Assembly: GCF_000517025.1 (NCBI RefSeq)
Contig: NZ_KI912091.1
Span: 51,816-115,815, forward strand
DNA from: Halonatronum saccharophilum DSM 13868
Lineage (GTDB): Bacteria; Bacillota; Halanaerobiia; Halobacteroidales; Halobacteroidaceae
Direction: 5' to 3'
Length of the DNA stretch: 64,000 nt
The notes under the pieces are model-generated. The model ran no database searches. It was not told the DNA's origin and worked only from the letters and a program-made list of their open reading frames with translations. This document shows, in pieces, positions 17,642-26,540 of the stretch. How positions within the stretch are numbered: position 1 is the stretch's first letter; each line of letters starts with the position of its first letter. Position numbers and translations under genes: made by a program.

Positions 17642-18913
17642 ATGAAGAAAAGCAAAGATAACCTATTACATAATAAAGATTTCATCCTCTTGTTTTTGGG
17701 AGGGCTTATATCTAGGTTGGGAAATAGTATTCATTATGTAGCCCTAACTTGGTTTGTTTTGGATACTACAGGAAGTGGTGCTGCTACAGGGACCATTCTT
17801 CTACTATCCAATCTACCTGGTATCTTTATTAGACCCTTTGGTGGTGTAGTAGCAGATAGAATTAGTCGTAAGTTGTTGATCGTTCTTATGGATGTCTTTA
17901 GAGGTATAGTTATTCTCTGGTTAGCTTGGGTGGTTTACAGTGGGGCCGCAACTTTAGTACATTTAGGAGTAGCAACAGTTTTGGTAGCAGTAGGAAGTGC
18001 CTTTTTTGATCCTGCAGTTAGTGCTACAGTTCCTAGCTTAGTTGCAGATCATAATTTAGAGAAGGCTAATTCTATAGAACACTTTAGTTTTAGTTTGACT
18101 GGGGTTATTGGAGCAGCATTAGGAGGTGTTCTAATTGCTATCTTCGGTGTTGCTGGAGTTTTTTTAATTAATGGTGTCAGCTACTTAGTATCGGCCTTTT
18201 CAGAGCTATTCATTAATATTCCAAAGTTGAAAAGAAAGGAAGAAGAGTCCTTTACCTTTATAGAAGATTTTAAATTTGGGATCAAATATTTATTTAATGA
18301 CAGTGATCTTAGAGTTATAATTTTAGGAAGTATAATAATTAATTTTATAGCTGCAGGGACAATTGCAGTAGGTGTTCCTTATATCTTCACTGAGGTTTTG
18401 AAATTTGATAGTAAGCTATTTGGGGTTGGACAATCGATTATGCCAATTGGAGCTGTAGTTGGAGCTCTTCTCTTTAATATCTTACCCAAAGCAAAAAACT
18501 TTCATAGCCTAATGGTTAAGACTAATCTAATAATGGCTTCTGCCTTTATTATTATGGGAGTTATGATATTTCCGCAGGTACTAAATTTCTATAATCTAAC
18601 TTTCATATCTATAGGTATATTAATCTTTTTATTTATATTTGGAATCTCCAATACGATATTACATATACCTCTTCATTCCTTCTTACAAAGGTTGATCCCC
18701 AATGAGTTAAGGGGGAGGATATTTGCTTTATTAGGGACTTTTAGTCAGGGTTTGGTTCCTATATCTATGGCATTAGTAGGCTTCTTAATTGATATTATCA
18801 ACCCTTATGTATTTTTGATTGTAGCAGGTTTTAGCTGGATAATATTGATCTTAGTAGCTAGTAAGAAGTTTGATTTAAGCCATTTAAAGACTGGAGGAGT
18901 GGAGGGTAGATGA
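17642..18913 (+). CDS. MFS transporter (multidrug-efflux-like)
   Basis: 423 residues with 12 hydrophobic segments. The N-terminal half has the MFS loop motif GGVVADRISRKLLIVLMD between helices 2 and 3, and the C-terminal half has the matching ELRGRIFALLG loop. The arrangement and size match the MFS group that includes macrolide-efflux-like proteins (MefA type). The substrate is not predictable. The ribosome site AGAGGTGATGA lies just before the ATG. It stands alone, followed by AT-rich sequence and the aag gene. Confidence 0.85.
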   Translation: MKKSKDNLLHNKDFILLFLGGLISRLGNSIHYVALTWFVLDTTGSGAATGTILLLSNLPGIFIRPFGGVVADRISRKLLIVLMDVFRGIVILWLAWVVYSGAATLVHLGVATVLVAVGSAFFDPAVSATVPSLVADHNLEKANSIEHFSFSLTGVIGAALGGVLIAIFGVAGVFLINGVSYLVSAFSELFINIPKLKRKEEESFTFIEDFKFGIKYLFNDSDLRVIILGSIIINFIAAGTIAVGVPYIFTEVLKFDSKLFGVGQSIMPIGAVVGALLFNILPKAKNFHSLMVKTNLIMASAFIIMGVMIFPQVLNFYNLTFISIGILIFLFIFGISNTILHIPLHSFLQRLIPNELRGRIFALLGTFSQGLVPISMALVGFLIDIINPYVFLIVAGFSWIILILVASKKFDLSHLKTGGVEGR

Positions 18914-19055
18914 GAATTAAGAATTAAAAAACCTTCCGTGGGCACCTTTGAAATTAGAATCGCACGGAGAGTTTTTGTTTTTTAAAAACCCTGAAGGGCA
19001 GGTCCCTGTGCTGCCCTTTATATATGTCATATCCAGAGTGCAAAGGAGTGTTGAG

Positions 19056-19643
19056 ATGAGATTAGATTCAAGCTTTTATAAGAGGGATGGATTAACATTG
19101 GCTAAGGATCTACTGGGAAAGTTATTGGTAAGGGAAGTTGCTGGTGAGAGGATAGTTACTACGATAGTGGAGACAGAGGCTTATCTTGGCCCAAGGGACA
19201 AGGCCTGCCATGCTTATGACAACAAGAGGACTAAAAGAACTGAGGTGATGTTTTGGGAGGGTGGACGAGCCTATGTCTATCTTATATATGGGATGTATAA
19301 CTGTTTTAATGTAGTCGCTTCTAAGGAGGGGATTCCTGAGGCTGTCCTAATTAGAGCAGCAGAGCCTTTGCAGGGATTAGAGACTATTAAGAAGAATAGA
19401 AGTATTAAGTCCAAGAAGATTGAAGATTTAACCAATGGTCCAGGCAAACTCTGTCAAGCCTTGCAGATAGATAGGGAGTTAAATGGATATGATATGGTCT
19501 CTGGTGATGAGATTTATATCTTAGATAGTGATGAGAAGGTAGAGGTAGTGGCTGATAAGAGGATAAATATAGATTATGCCCAGGAGTATAAGGATAAGGA
19601 ATGGAGATTTTATATAGAGGGGAATTCTTTTGTTTCGAGGTAG
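19056..19643 (+). CDS. DNA-3-methyladenine glycosylase (Aag/MPG type)
   Basis: 195 residues, the normal size for the bacterial Aag family. It excises alkylated purines from DNA as the first step of base-excision repair. Seen: FYKRDGLTLAKDLLGK at the N-terminus, catalytic region VETEAYLGPRDKACHAY, the minor-groove intercalating YLIYGMYNCFNVV, IRAAEPLQG and TNGPGKLCQAL. ATG 19056 is chosen because AAGGAG lies 7 nt upstream; the in-frame extension upstream translates a repeat-like intergenic stretch. A decayed fragment of a second copy of this gene lies at 39044, beyond the defence island. Confidence 0.93.
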   Translation: MRLDSSFYKRDGLTLAKDLLGKLLVREVAGERIVTTIVETEAYLGPRDKACHAYDNKRTKRTEVMFWEGGRAYVYLIYGMYNCFNVVASKEGIPEAVLIRAAEPLQGLETIKKNRSIKSKKIEDLTNGPGKLCQALQIDRELNGYDMVSGDEIYILDSDEKVEVVADKRINIDYAQEYKDKEWRFYIEGNSFVSR

Positions 19644-19759
19644 TAATAATATAGTGTCTGTGCCAGTGTGGGTAGAAACTGAAAGATATTAGGCTAAGCT
19701 AGATGATAGTAAAGAGTTATAAGTATAGATTTGAAGATTATTTCAAGGAGGAAATTGTT

Positions 19760-20968
19760 ATGAAAGAAAAACTTGCCGATAGATTAGAAGAGATGGAGAA
19801 TAAAGAGTTAGGAGATTTAATGCGAATTATTGGAAGAGATGATTTAATCTCATTTGCAGGAGGTATCCCTGATCCTGCTGTATTTCCCACAGCTAAATTA
19901 AATAGAATAACTAAAGAAGTATTAGATGAAAAGCAAGAAATCTTTTATCAATATAGCAGCACAGAAGGAGATGATTTATTACGAGATTATCTAGTAGAGT
20001 TTTTAACTAAGGGTGGCCTTAATCCTAAACGGGAGGAGTTGATAGTTACTTCTGGCTCTCAACAGGCCTTGGATTTAGTGGCAAAATTATTTTTAAATCC
20101 TGGTGATAAAATAGTGATTGAAAAACCTGCTTATGTAGGAGCAATTGGGACTTTCAAAAGTTATCAAGCTAAGATAAAAGAAGTTCCTGTAGAAGAAGAT
20201 GGTCTTAAAGTCCAATTGTTAGAGGAATATCTACAAGGGCTTAAAGAGAAAGGAGAGTCAATTAAGTTTCTTTATTCAGTTCCTGATTATTCCAACCCTT
20301 CTGGGGCTCGCTTATCACTAAAGAAGCGAAAAGAGGTCTTGAGATTGGCAGAGGAATATGATTTTTATATTATCGAAGATACTCCTTATAGTGAGTTAAA
20401 TTATTATGATCAGCGATTAGATTATATTAAGAGTTATGATTCTACAGATAGGGTGATCTTATTAGGCTCATTCTCTAAATTTTTTGTACCTGGGTTTAGA
20501 ATTGCGTGGATACATAGTAGCAGTGAATTTATTGAGTTAGCAAGTAAGGCTAAACAAAATACTGATTTGGCATCTGCTACTGCGGGTCAGTTAATCCTTT
20601 GTCAGGCTGGGAAGGAAGGGTTGTTAGGAGAGCAGATAGAGCGGGTGGCAGAGTTTTATCGACCTAGATTAGAAGCTATGAGTGAAGCCTTAGATAAATA
20701 CTTTCCTGCAACAGCAGAGTGGTTTAAACCAAAAGGTGGCTTCTTCTTTTGGGTTAAGCTGCCAGAGGGGTTTGATAGTCGTGATCTTTTAAAAGAGGCT
20801 TTAGAAGAAAAGGTAGCTTTTGTTACCGGTAGTGCTTTTACTGTGGATTCAACTGAGGGTAGTAAATACATACGACTTTCTTTTTCTAATTCTAAGCCTG
20901 AAGATATTGAGAAAGGGATTAAGATCTTGGGCAGGTTAATTAAAGGTTATCAAGATTTAGAGCTTTAA
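19760..20968 (+). CDS. PLP-dependent aminotransferase (class I/II, 2-aminoadipate-transaminase-like)
   Basis: About 402 residues. The pyridoxal-phosphate lysine lies in LLGSFSKFFVPGFRIAW; SGSQQALDL, VPDYSNPSG and YIRLSFSN are the other conserved regions of the fold type I aminotransferases related to LysN and the MocR catalytic domain. No DNA-binding domain is present. The N-terminal ISFAGGIPDPAVFP is typical of the group that acts on branched-chain, aromatic or 2-aminoadipate substrates; the exact substrate is not determined. ATG 19760 follows AAGGAGG; the earlier in-frame ATG at 19703 has no ribosome site. Confidence 0.88.
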   Translation: MKEKLADRLEEMENKELGDLMRIIGRDDLISFAGGIPDPAVFPTAKLNRITKEVLDEKQEIFYQYSSTEGDDLLRDYLVEFLTKGGLNPKREELIVTSGSQQALDLVAKLFLNPGDKIVIEKPAYVGAIGTFKSYQAKIKEVPVEEDGLKVQLLEEYLQGLKEKGESIKFLYSVPDYSNPSGARLSLKKRKEVLRLAEEYDFYIIEDTPYSELNYYDQRLDYIKSYDSTDRVILLGSFSKFFVPGFRIAWIHSSSEFIELASKAKQNTDLASATAGQLILCQAGKEGLLGEQIERVAEFYRPRLEAMSEALDKYFPATAEWFKPKGGFFFWVKLPEGFDSRDLLKEALEEKVAFVTGSAFTVDSTEGSKYIRLSFSNSKPEDIEKGIKILGRLIKGYQDLEL

Positions 20969-21699
20969 AAGAATAAAAATCAAAGGCTTGGGCACTGATT
21001 AGATCTGATAAGAACCGATAAGTTTCTGATTAGAGCATTAAAAATAAGATTAAAAAAGTTCTAAAATCAGATTTAATCTTTGTTAATCTGTGCTAAGTCT
21101 TTGGGTTTGGGGTTTTAATATATAAAGATCAAAGGCATAGACGCTGATTAGATCTGACAAGAGCATAGAGAATAAGAAATGAAAGTTGTTGATTGTAAAA
21201 TAGGCATATGGCGGTTTGAAAATGATAGCTAGACTAAGTTCATCATTTTTGAAGTCAGATCATAAGAATATGAATCCAGAGAAAGCTATGATACTGCTTT
21301 TTCTGGATTTTTTTGTTTATAGTATAGTTATTTTACTGGATAAATTGTAGAAAAAAGGCAGATGAAATTGATTATTAGGGTAAAAATTGGTATAATGTTT
21401 ATTGGTTAGTTTTTACTTTATATAATTTGAGAAGTTAGCTTTTGTTTAATTGTGTAAGTAGGTTTTAGCCGTGTAAATCATTTGTTGGCTTTGGCAATTT
21501 ATAAAGATAGGTGTGATGAACATCTTGAAGATATTTATATGCTAAATGGGAAATAGTTAAAATTTAAGATATGTAAAAATTATATATAATAGTTGAATAG
21601 GTAAGTTTTTTATTAAAAATATAGTAATTTAAATATTTTTTGATAAGATTGTTTAATTTTAATTAAAATAAAGATATTCTATAGAAAGGGGAATTAATT
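20969..21699. repeat. Intergenic repeats at the left edge of the defence island
   Basis: Two imperfect copies of one repeat (20975-21022 and 21126-21165, core ATCAAAGGC...CTGATTAGATCTGA) lie here; a third is at 39177-39205 to the right of the island. The segment 21110-21145 (TTTGGGTTTGGGG, then AATATATAAAGATCAAAGGC) matches 39143-39180 closely. Base composition turns much more AT-rich after about 21,350. No gene is visible, although a hairpin GAATCCAGA...TCTGGATTTTTTTG (about 21272-21316) looks like a terminator. Confidence 0.6.
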
Positions 21700-22128
21700 A
21701 TGGATTCTTTAACTACAGATATATTAAGGCGAATTGTATGGGAATCAATTAAAAAAATAGGAAAAGTAGCTACTAATTACTTGAAAAATGGATTAAGAGA
21801 GTGGATATTAGATGAAGAAGATTATAAAAAGATTGCTAAAGAAATAAATAATGCTCCTGATAGTCTTAAGAAAACAGAAAAATTTTTAGATGATTTTCTT
21901 GATGATAATGAAACTATTGAATAAATAGTAAAAAAATCTAAAAATGAGAATACAATAAATAATAGTCAAACTAAGGATAGTCAAATCATACAGGGAGGAA
22001 ATAGTAATAAACAAGAAAAATATAATAATTCGTTAAATGGAGCTAATATTGCTAGAGATAATGAAGTTAAGGGAGATTTAGTTTTTGGTAATAAAAATAA
22101 ATTTAATGTTTCTACTAAGGGGCAATGA
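21700..22128 (+). pseudogene. Small effector/adaptor: helical domain plus C-terminal motif A, with an in-frame stop
   Basis: The first 74 residues form a helical domain homologous to the N-termini of the proteins at 26050 and 30456 (shared pattern ...VW...K..G......LK......DEEDY..I..EIN..P...K). TAA at 21922 interrupts the frame, but the same frame continues without another stop for 67 codons to TGA 22126 and encodes an Asn-rich linker ending in ARDNEVKGDLVFGNKN (motif A). That motif matches the N-terminus of the next protein. This is the effector-plus-NLR layout known for bacterial amyloid-signalling pairs. The stop is either a nonsense mutation, a sequencing error or a read-through site. 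It has a good ribosome site (AAAGGGG). Confidence 0.65.
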
Positions 22129-22131
22129 TTT

Positions 22132-23490
22132 ATGAGTAATACAAATATAACTAAGGGTAATAAAATAGATGGTGATGTAGTTTATGGTAATAAAATTATA
22201 AATGAATTACCAAAAGAAAATGAGGATTTACCGAGCAAACAAAATTATCATAAAGTCGATAGTTATTTAGAAAGAAAGTGGCATAAGATTAATCAAAAAG
22301 AATCTGATGAAAAGTTATTTTCAGAAGATAAATATTCGAAAAGATTTAATGATATTAATAAAGATTATAAAATTATACTTCTTGGTGATGGAGGTAGTGG
22401 TAAAACAACAGAATTAAAACAAATTGCAGCATGTTTTGCTAGAGAAGAGGCTTCTTTATATCCTTATTATGTAAATCTAGATACTTATGATGATGAAAAG
22501 ATTATTGATTTATTAGATGATAAATTTTGTGGTTGGCGAAATATACCTAGTGATAGATTGTTAATTATTTTAGATGGATTAGATGAAATAGAAAGTAAAG
22601 ATAAATTAAAAGTAATCCGTCGTATCTTATCTTTTACTAGATGTGAACAATACAAAAAAGCTAAGGTTATTATTTCGTGTCGTAGGAATTTTTATAATGG
22701 GATAAATGAGGAGTCTTCAGGAGAATTAAAAGATTTTTCATGTTATTTAGTGGAAAATTTAACTTCAAATCAAATACAAGAATATCTAAATGATAAACTA
22801 GTAAGAAAACAAAAATTTAATGAAGAGATTTATAATAATCAACTTAGTGATTTGTTAAGAACACCATTTTATTTAGTAGCTTTAGTTAATTTATTTGAAG
22901 AAAATGGACAATTACCTAAGAATAAAGCTGATATTTTTGAACAATTATTGATTCAAGATATTAAGTTTGATACAAAGCATTTTATAACGAAGAGAGATTT
23001 AAATGAAGAGAAGCAAGAAATAATTAGATTTCTTGAAGTTATTGCTATTGCTATGAATTTATTAGGGAGAAATTATATTACTAATAATGAGTTTAAAAAA
23101 TTAATTAGTGATAAAGCTACACGTGAATTACTTAAACATTCTAAAGTATGGACTAAAAAAGAAAACACAACTATAATATGGCAATTTAAACATAATAATT
23201 TTCAAGAGTTTCTATCTGCTCAAATTTTTTCAGAACAAAAATTTGAAACTATAAAAAAATGCATATCATTTGAAACAGATTATGAAAATATAAATCCATC
23301 TTGGATAAATACTTTATCTTTTTTAGTCAGTATTCTTGATAGAAATAATCAGTTATTAAAAGAAATATTGAAGTGGGTTGAAGATGTTTCTCCTGAACTT
23401 ATTGTTCAATTTGAAACAGATAAAGTTAATAGAAAGACTAGGATTAAGATTTTTAAGGATATTTTTAATAATTACAAAAGAAAAATATAG
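22132..23490 (+). CDS. NACHT-type STAND NTPase (NLR-like), N-terminal part
   Basis: 452 residues. The N-terminus TNITKGNKIDGDVVYGNKI (motif A) aligns with the C-terminus of the preceding small protein. The NACHT NTPase follows: Walker A LLGDGGSGKTTE (near residue 83), Walker B LLIILDGLDEIES, sensor VIISCRRNF and a helical part with FKHNNFQEFLSAQIF, the usual end of NACHT modules. The frame stops at 23490, but coding sequence of the same character continues in the -1 frame (see 23565). Without it the protein lacks its sensor. It probably detects an invader and nucleates the partner through motif A; that is inferred from the family. Confidence 0.8.
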   Translation: MSNTNITKGNKIDGDVVYGNKIINELPKENEDLPSKQNYHKVDSYLERKWHKINQKESDEKLFSEDKYSKRFNDINKDYKIILLGDGGSGKTTELKQIAACFAREEASLYPYYVNLDTYDDEKIIDLLDDKFCGWRNIPSDRLLIILDGLDEIESKDKLKVIRRILSFTRCEQYKKAKVIISCRRNFYNGINEESSGELKDFSCYLVENLTSNQIQEYLNDKLVRKQKFNEEIYNNQLSDLLRTPFYLVALVNLFEENGQLPKNKADIFEQLLIQDIKFDTKHFITKRDLNEEKQEIIRFLEVIAIAMNLLGRNYITNNEFKKLISDKATRELLKHSKVWTKKENTTIIWQFKHNNFQEFLSAQIFSEQKFETIKKCISFETDYENINPSWINTLSFLVSILDRNNQLLKEILKWVEDVSPELIVQFETDKVNRKTRIKIFKDIFNNYKRKI

Positions 23491-23564
23491 TAATAAATAG
23501 TAGCAAGATTGATTACTATAAATTAGCTCAATTTGGCCAATCTAAGGAGATAATTAAATTTTTA

Positions 23565-25973
23565 TTGGATGAAATAGAAAATACACAAACCGATGAAGTT
23601 CTAGTAACTAGTTTATTATTATTAAAAAATATGAAAATCTATTATAAGCAAAAAGAAAAAGCTAAAAGAATTTTAATGGATAAAATTATTGATAATGAAA
23701 TCCAAGAGGGTATTAAAAGTCATTTGATTAATGCATTAACGAGATTAAATATAAATTCTAAAGATATTGTAGAAAAAGTAGTAAATATTTTTAGAACTTC
23801 TGATAATCAGTCTATACGTTCTAGCTTATATACTTTTCTTTATAGTAGTAATTATTTAGATAAAAATATTAAGGTTTTTTTAGAAGGAATAGCTAATATT
23901 AAAGATAAGCGTAATGATAGTAATAGCTCAATTTTAATTAACGAGGGAATGAATTTAAGAAAGGGCATTGAAAAGGTAGAAACTGTTGAAGGGTTAATTA
24001 AAATACTTGATTATTTTATAAATAATCCACGAGATATTGTTGAGACATATATAGAAGATCATCTTAAAAGTATTGCCAAAAACTGTGTTAATGCTTATAG
24101 TAATAACTTATCAATTTTCAATAAAATTTTAAATCTATTTGTAACTTTAGTTATAAATTATAGTAATAATGAAGCAAAACAATTAATAGTTTTCTTTGAA
24201 GAGACAAGAACTAAGTTTAAAGCCTTTAAAGATGTTTTTGAACAAAGAACTGATGATATAAGTCATTTTAATGCTCTAGCTTTATTAGTAGAAAAAGATT
24301 TTTTTGATTATTTTGTAACTAAATATAAAGAAGGAGCTATTGCAAAAAATGAAGTTTGGTTTTTTCAAAATAGTTTAGATGTAGGTTTATATAAAGACTT
24401 TAATAATTTTATTAATGAGCAGACTGATGATAGTTTTAAAATTAAATCAGCACGAAACAATGAGAAAAAAAGAGAAGAGAGAATGAAAAAAGATATTAAG
24501 TTATTATTTGATAAGGATAAATTCATTGCTGAAATTAGAAAAATATTTGATATTAGTGGAAAAGATGTTCTTAATAGTGATTATATTTGGGGAATATATC
24601 ATGAGAATTATAAGAATAGTTATATTTTGAAGAATCTGGTTATAGAATCAAGCAAAATAGTAGGGGAAGAAGGTATATCATTAGAAAAAGCTATTAAAAA
24701 GATAAATAGTTTAAATTGGGATAGTTATTGTATTAGGCAAGTTTATGATTATTTAAGCAAGGGGACAAGTCTGCCTCTTACTGATGAGCAAGAAGATTAT
24801 ATAAAAAACTGGTGTTATTCTAATATTAATAAAATTAATTTTAAAACTGCATTAAATCAAAATGGAAAGTATAGTTTTAATGAGAATGCAATTTATCTTT
24901 GGTTTTTTTTAAGAAAATTTAATCTTCAGTATTCTAAAAATATCTTGCTTGATATGCTTTCATTTGATTGTTATGAAGGAAATGGTTTTTTGGGGATTGA
25001 ATATCTAGAAGAATACTTAGATAATGAAGATATAAGTGAAAGAGTATTAGATAATTTGAAGAATGGGATTGATGCTGATATTGTTTTAAGAAATCATATT
25101 GATTTTTGTGAAAGATATTCAATTAAAGAAGTTATACCCTATGCTATAAATTCAGTTATAGATGATAAAATAGATAATACAACAAGAAAATCTGCTTTGA
25201 AAACTATCTGTAAACTATCTGATGATAGTTATGATTTAGAAGAAATGATATTTGAAGTAAAAGATGAGTTTAAGTGGACTATGATTCATGAAGTGCTTAA
25301 TTTTATAAAAAAATCTGAAATAGAAGATAATTATTACTATGAAGAATTAAAAGATAGTCTTAAAAATCGTTTGAGAGATATTTTTAAAAGTGAAGATGAA
25401 GAAATTAAAATAAAGGCTGCACAATATTTAATAAAACTTGGTGATTTAGAAAGTTTGAAATATTATGTTGAATGGGTAGATGAATATGGCGAGATTCCCA
25501 AAGATCCAAGGCGTTATGATGATCCCTATTGTTTGTTGTATTTGGAAGATTCAAATGCAGTACCAGAATTAATGAAATTATTGGAGTTATCTTTTAAATA
25601 TAAATTTATAGATAATAGACCTAATATATTAAATAGTAGAATTGAAGAAACTTTAATTAAGATAGCATTGTTAGTAGAAGAAAATTACAATTTAGTAAAA
25701 GAAAGTGTTGGTGAATTTATTAGTAGTTATTCTTCGACTTATGAGAAAGTTACAAATTTACACTATTTTTTAGATAATTTAGAAGAAAAATATCTTTTGA
25801 ATAAAAGTGAAGAAGCATTAAATATTGAAAGTGTGATTGATAAAATGCAAAAGTGGGGTTTTATTAATTTAGTTTTTAATAATCAAGATAATGTTACTAA
25901 TATTAATGTTAAAGGAGATAATAATAGAATTGCTGGAAGAGATCACAAAGAAAATGAAACTAATATATATTAG
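23565..25973 (+). CDS. Helical-repeat sensor part of the NACHT protein, separated by a frameshift; motif B at the C-terminus
   Basis: 802 residues from a poor TTG start without ribosome site; the frame is open from 23472, overlapping the end of the NACHT frame. The junction is a run of five A (23481-23485): one extra A, or a -1 slip, would join the two into a protein of about 1,285 residues, the normal NLR layout. The content is HEAT-like helical repeats (IKAAQYLIKLGDLESLKYYVE). The last residues, TNINVKGDNNRIAGRD (from about 25,895), are motif B, identical in pattern to the motif of the following adaptor. So the intact protein would carry motif A at one end and motif B at the other. Confidence 0.7.
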   Translation: MDEIENTQTDEVLVTSLLLLKNMKIYYKQKEKAKRILMDKIIDNEIQEGIKSHLINALTRLNINSKDIVEKVVNIFRTSDNQSIRSSLYTFLYSSNYLDKNIKVFLEGIANIKDKRNDSNSSILINEGMNLRKGIEKVETVEGLIKILDYFINNPRDIVETYIEDHLKSIAKNCVNAYSNNLSIFNKILNLFVTLVINYSNNEAKQLIVFFEETRTKFKAFKDVFEQRTDDISHFNALALLVEKDFFDYFVTKYKEGAIAKNEVWFFQNSLDVGLYKDFNNFINEQTDDSFKIKSARNNEKKREERMKKDIKLLFDKDKFIAEIRKIFDISGKDVLNSDYIWGIYHENYKNSYILKNLVIESSKIVGEEGISLEKAIKKINSLNWDSYCIRQVYDYLSKGTSLPLTDEQEDYIKNWCYSNINKINFKTALNQNGKYSFNENAIYLWFFLRKFNLQYSKNILLDMLSFDCYEGNGFLGIEYLEEYLDNEDISERVLDNLKNGIDADIVLRNHIDFCERYSIKEVIPYAINSVIDDKIDNTTRKSALKTICKLSDDSYDLEEMIFEVKDEFKWTMIHEVLNFIKKSEIEDNYYYEELKDSLKNRLRDIFKSEDEEIKIKAAQYLIKLGDLESLKYYVEWVDEYGEIPKDPRRYDDPYCLLYLEDSNAVPELMKLLELSFKYKFIDNRPNILNSRIEETLIKIALLVEENYNLVKESVGEFISSYSSTYEKVTNLHYFLDNLEEKYLLNKSEEALNIESVIDKMQKWGFINLVFNNQDNVTNINVKGDNNRIAGRDHKENETNIY

Positions 25974-26049
25974 TGATAGATGCGATTGATAAGCAAGGAG
26001 TGCTATTTAATGATTTTAATAATACTAACAAATTGAAGGAGGAATTAAA

Positions 26050-26460
26050 ATGATAGAAGGAATTACAGCATCATTGCTGGCAACAGCAGTTTGGGAAGCA
26101 GGAAAAAAAGGGGTAGGATTGACAAAGGGGTTTTTAAAAGAAAAATTTGGAGGAAAATTAAATGATGATGACTATATAGAAATATGTGAAGAAATAAATC
26201 AGATTCCAAGAAGCGAAAGGAAGAGTAAAAAAGAAATAGAGGAATTGATTAAAAACAATGAGACTATTTTGGATATTATTAATAATAGTCAAGATAACTC
26301 TACTAATATTAATGTTAAAGGAGATAACAATAAAATTGCTGGAAGAGATTATATAGAAAAGCAGACTAATATAGAAACTCAAAATAATATTACAAATAAT
26401 GGTGGGCAACAAACTAATAATTTCATACAAAATCAAAAGGATGACCCAAAAAAGTCTTAA
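26050..26460 (+). CDS. Small adaptor: helical domain, motif B, ends on a -1 slippery site
   Basis: 136 residues with an excellent ribosome site (GAAGGAGG). Residues 1-77 are the helical domain (VWEAGKKGVGLTKGFLKEKF, EEINQIPRS). Residues about 83-105 carry motif B (TNINVKGDNNKIAGRD), then an Asn/Gln-rich tail with QTNIETQNNITNNGGQQTNN. The last codons are CCA AAA AAG TCT TAA, a canonical -1 slippery sequence in the right phase. The -1 frame is open and leads into an NB-ARC start and the gene at 26541. The same domain order occurs fused in one frame in the protein at 30456. Likely role: amyloid-type signal adaptor, free or as N-terminus of a fusion. Confidence 0.75.
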   Translation: MIEGITASLLATAVWEAGKKGVGLTKGFLKEKFGGKLNDDDYIEICEEINQIPRSERKSKKEIEELIKNNETILDIINNSQDNSTNINVKGDNNKIAGRDYIEKQTNIETQNNITNNGGQQTNNFIQNQKDDPKKS

Positions 26461-26521
26461 CCTCCCTACCAGAGCGAAATATTTATTTCATTGGTAGAGG
26501 GGAGGAGTTTGAGCAGATAGA
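26352..26521 (+). repeat. 170-bp repeat, copy 1 (Asn/Gln tail, slippery site, NB-ARC start)
   Basis: Nearly identical to 35522-35691 with only a handful of differences. It covers the Asn/Gln-rich tail of the adaptor, the slippery site, the hairpin and the first codons of an NB-ARC domain in the -1 frame (NIYFIGRGEEF). It shows that two island modules share a recent duplication or gene-conversion tract. Confidence 0.85.
26437..26505 (+). promoter_or_regulatory. Candidate programmed -1 ribosomal frameshift signal, site 1
   Basis: Elements in order: AAGGA (26437-26441, Shine-Dalgarno-like), the heptamer A AAA AAG (26448-26454) in the zero-frame phase X XXY YYZ, a 6-nt spacer that contains the stop TAA, and a hairpin 26461-26505 with stem CCTCCC/GGGAGG extended by TACCA/TGGTA across a small bulge. 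The hairpin is GC-rich in a very AT-rich island. After a -1 slip the next codons read GTC TTA ACC and the frame stays open to 27302. This matches the layout of the E. coli dnaX signal. Activity is inferred. Confidence 0.6.
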
Positions 26522-26540
26522 AGAAAATACTCTCTTAGCA

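Noticed and set aside
18914-19055. N-terminal extension of the glycosylase
   Set aside because: The extension translates repeat-like intergenic sequence; AAGGAG and family length support ATG 19056.
23481-23490. Programmed ribosomal frameshift at the NACHT split
   Set aside because: The A run does not form a canonical X XXY YYZ heptamer in phase and no stem follows; mutation or transcriptional slippage is more likely.
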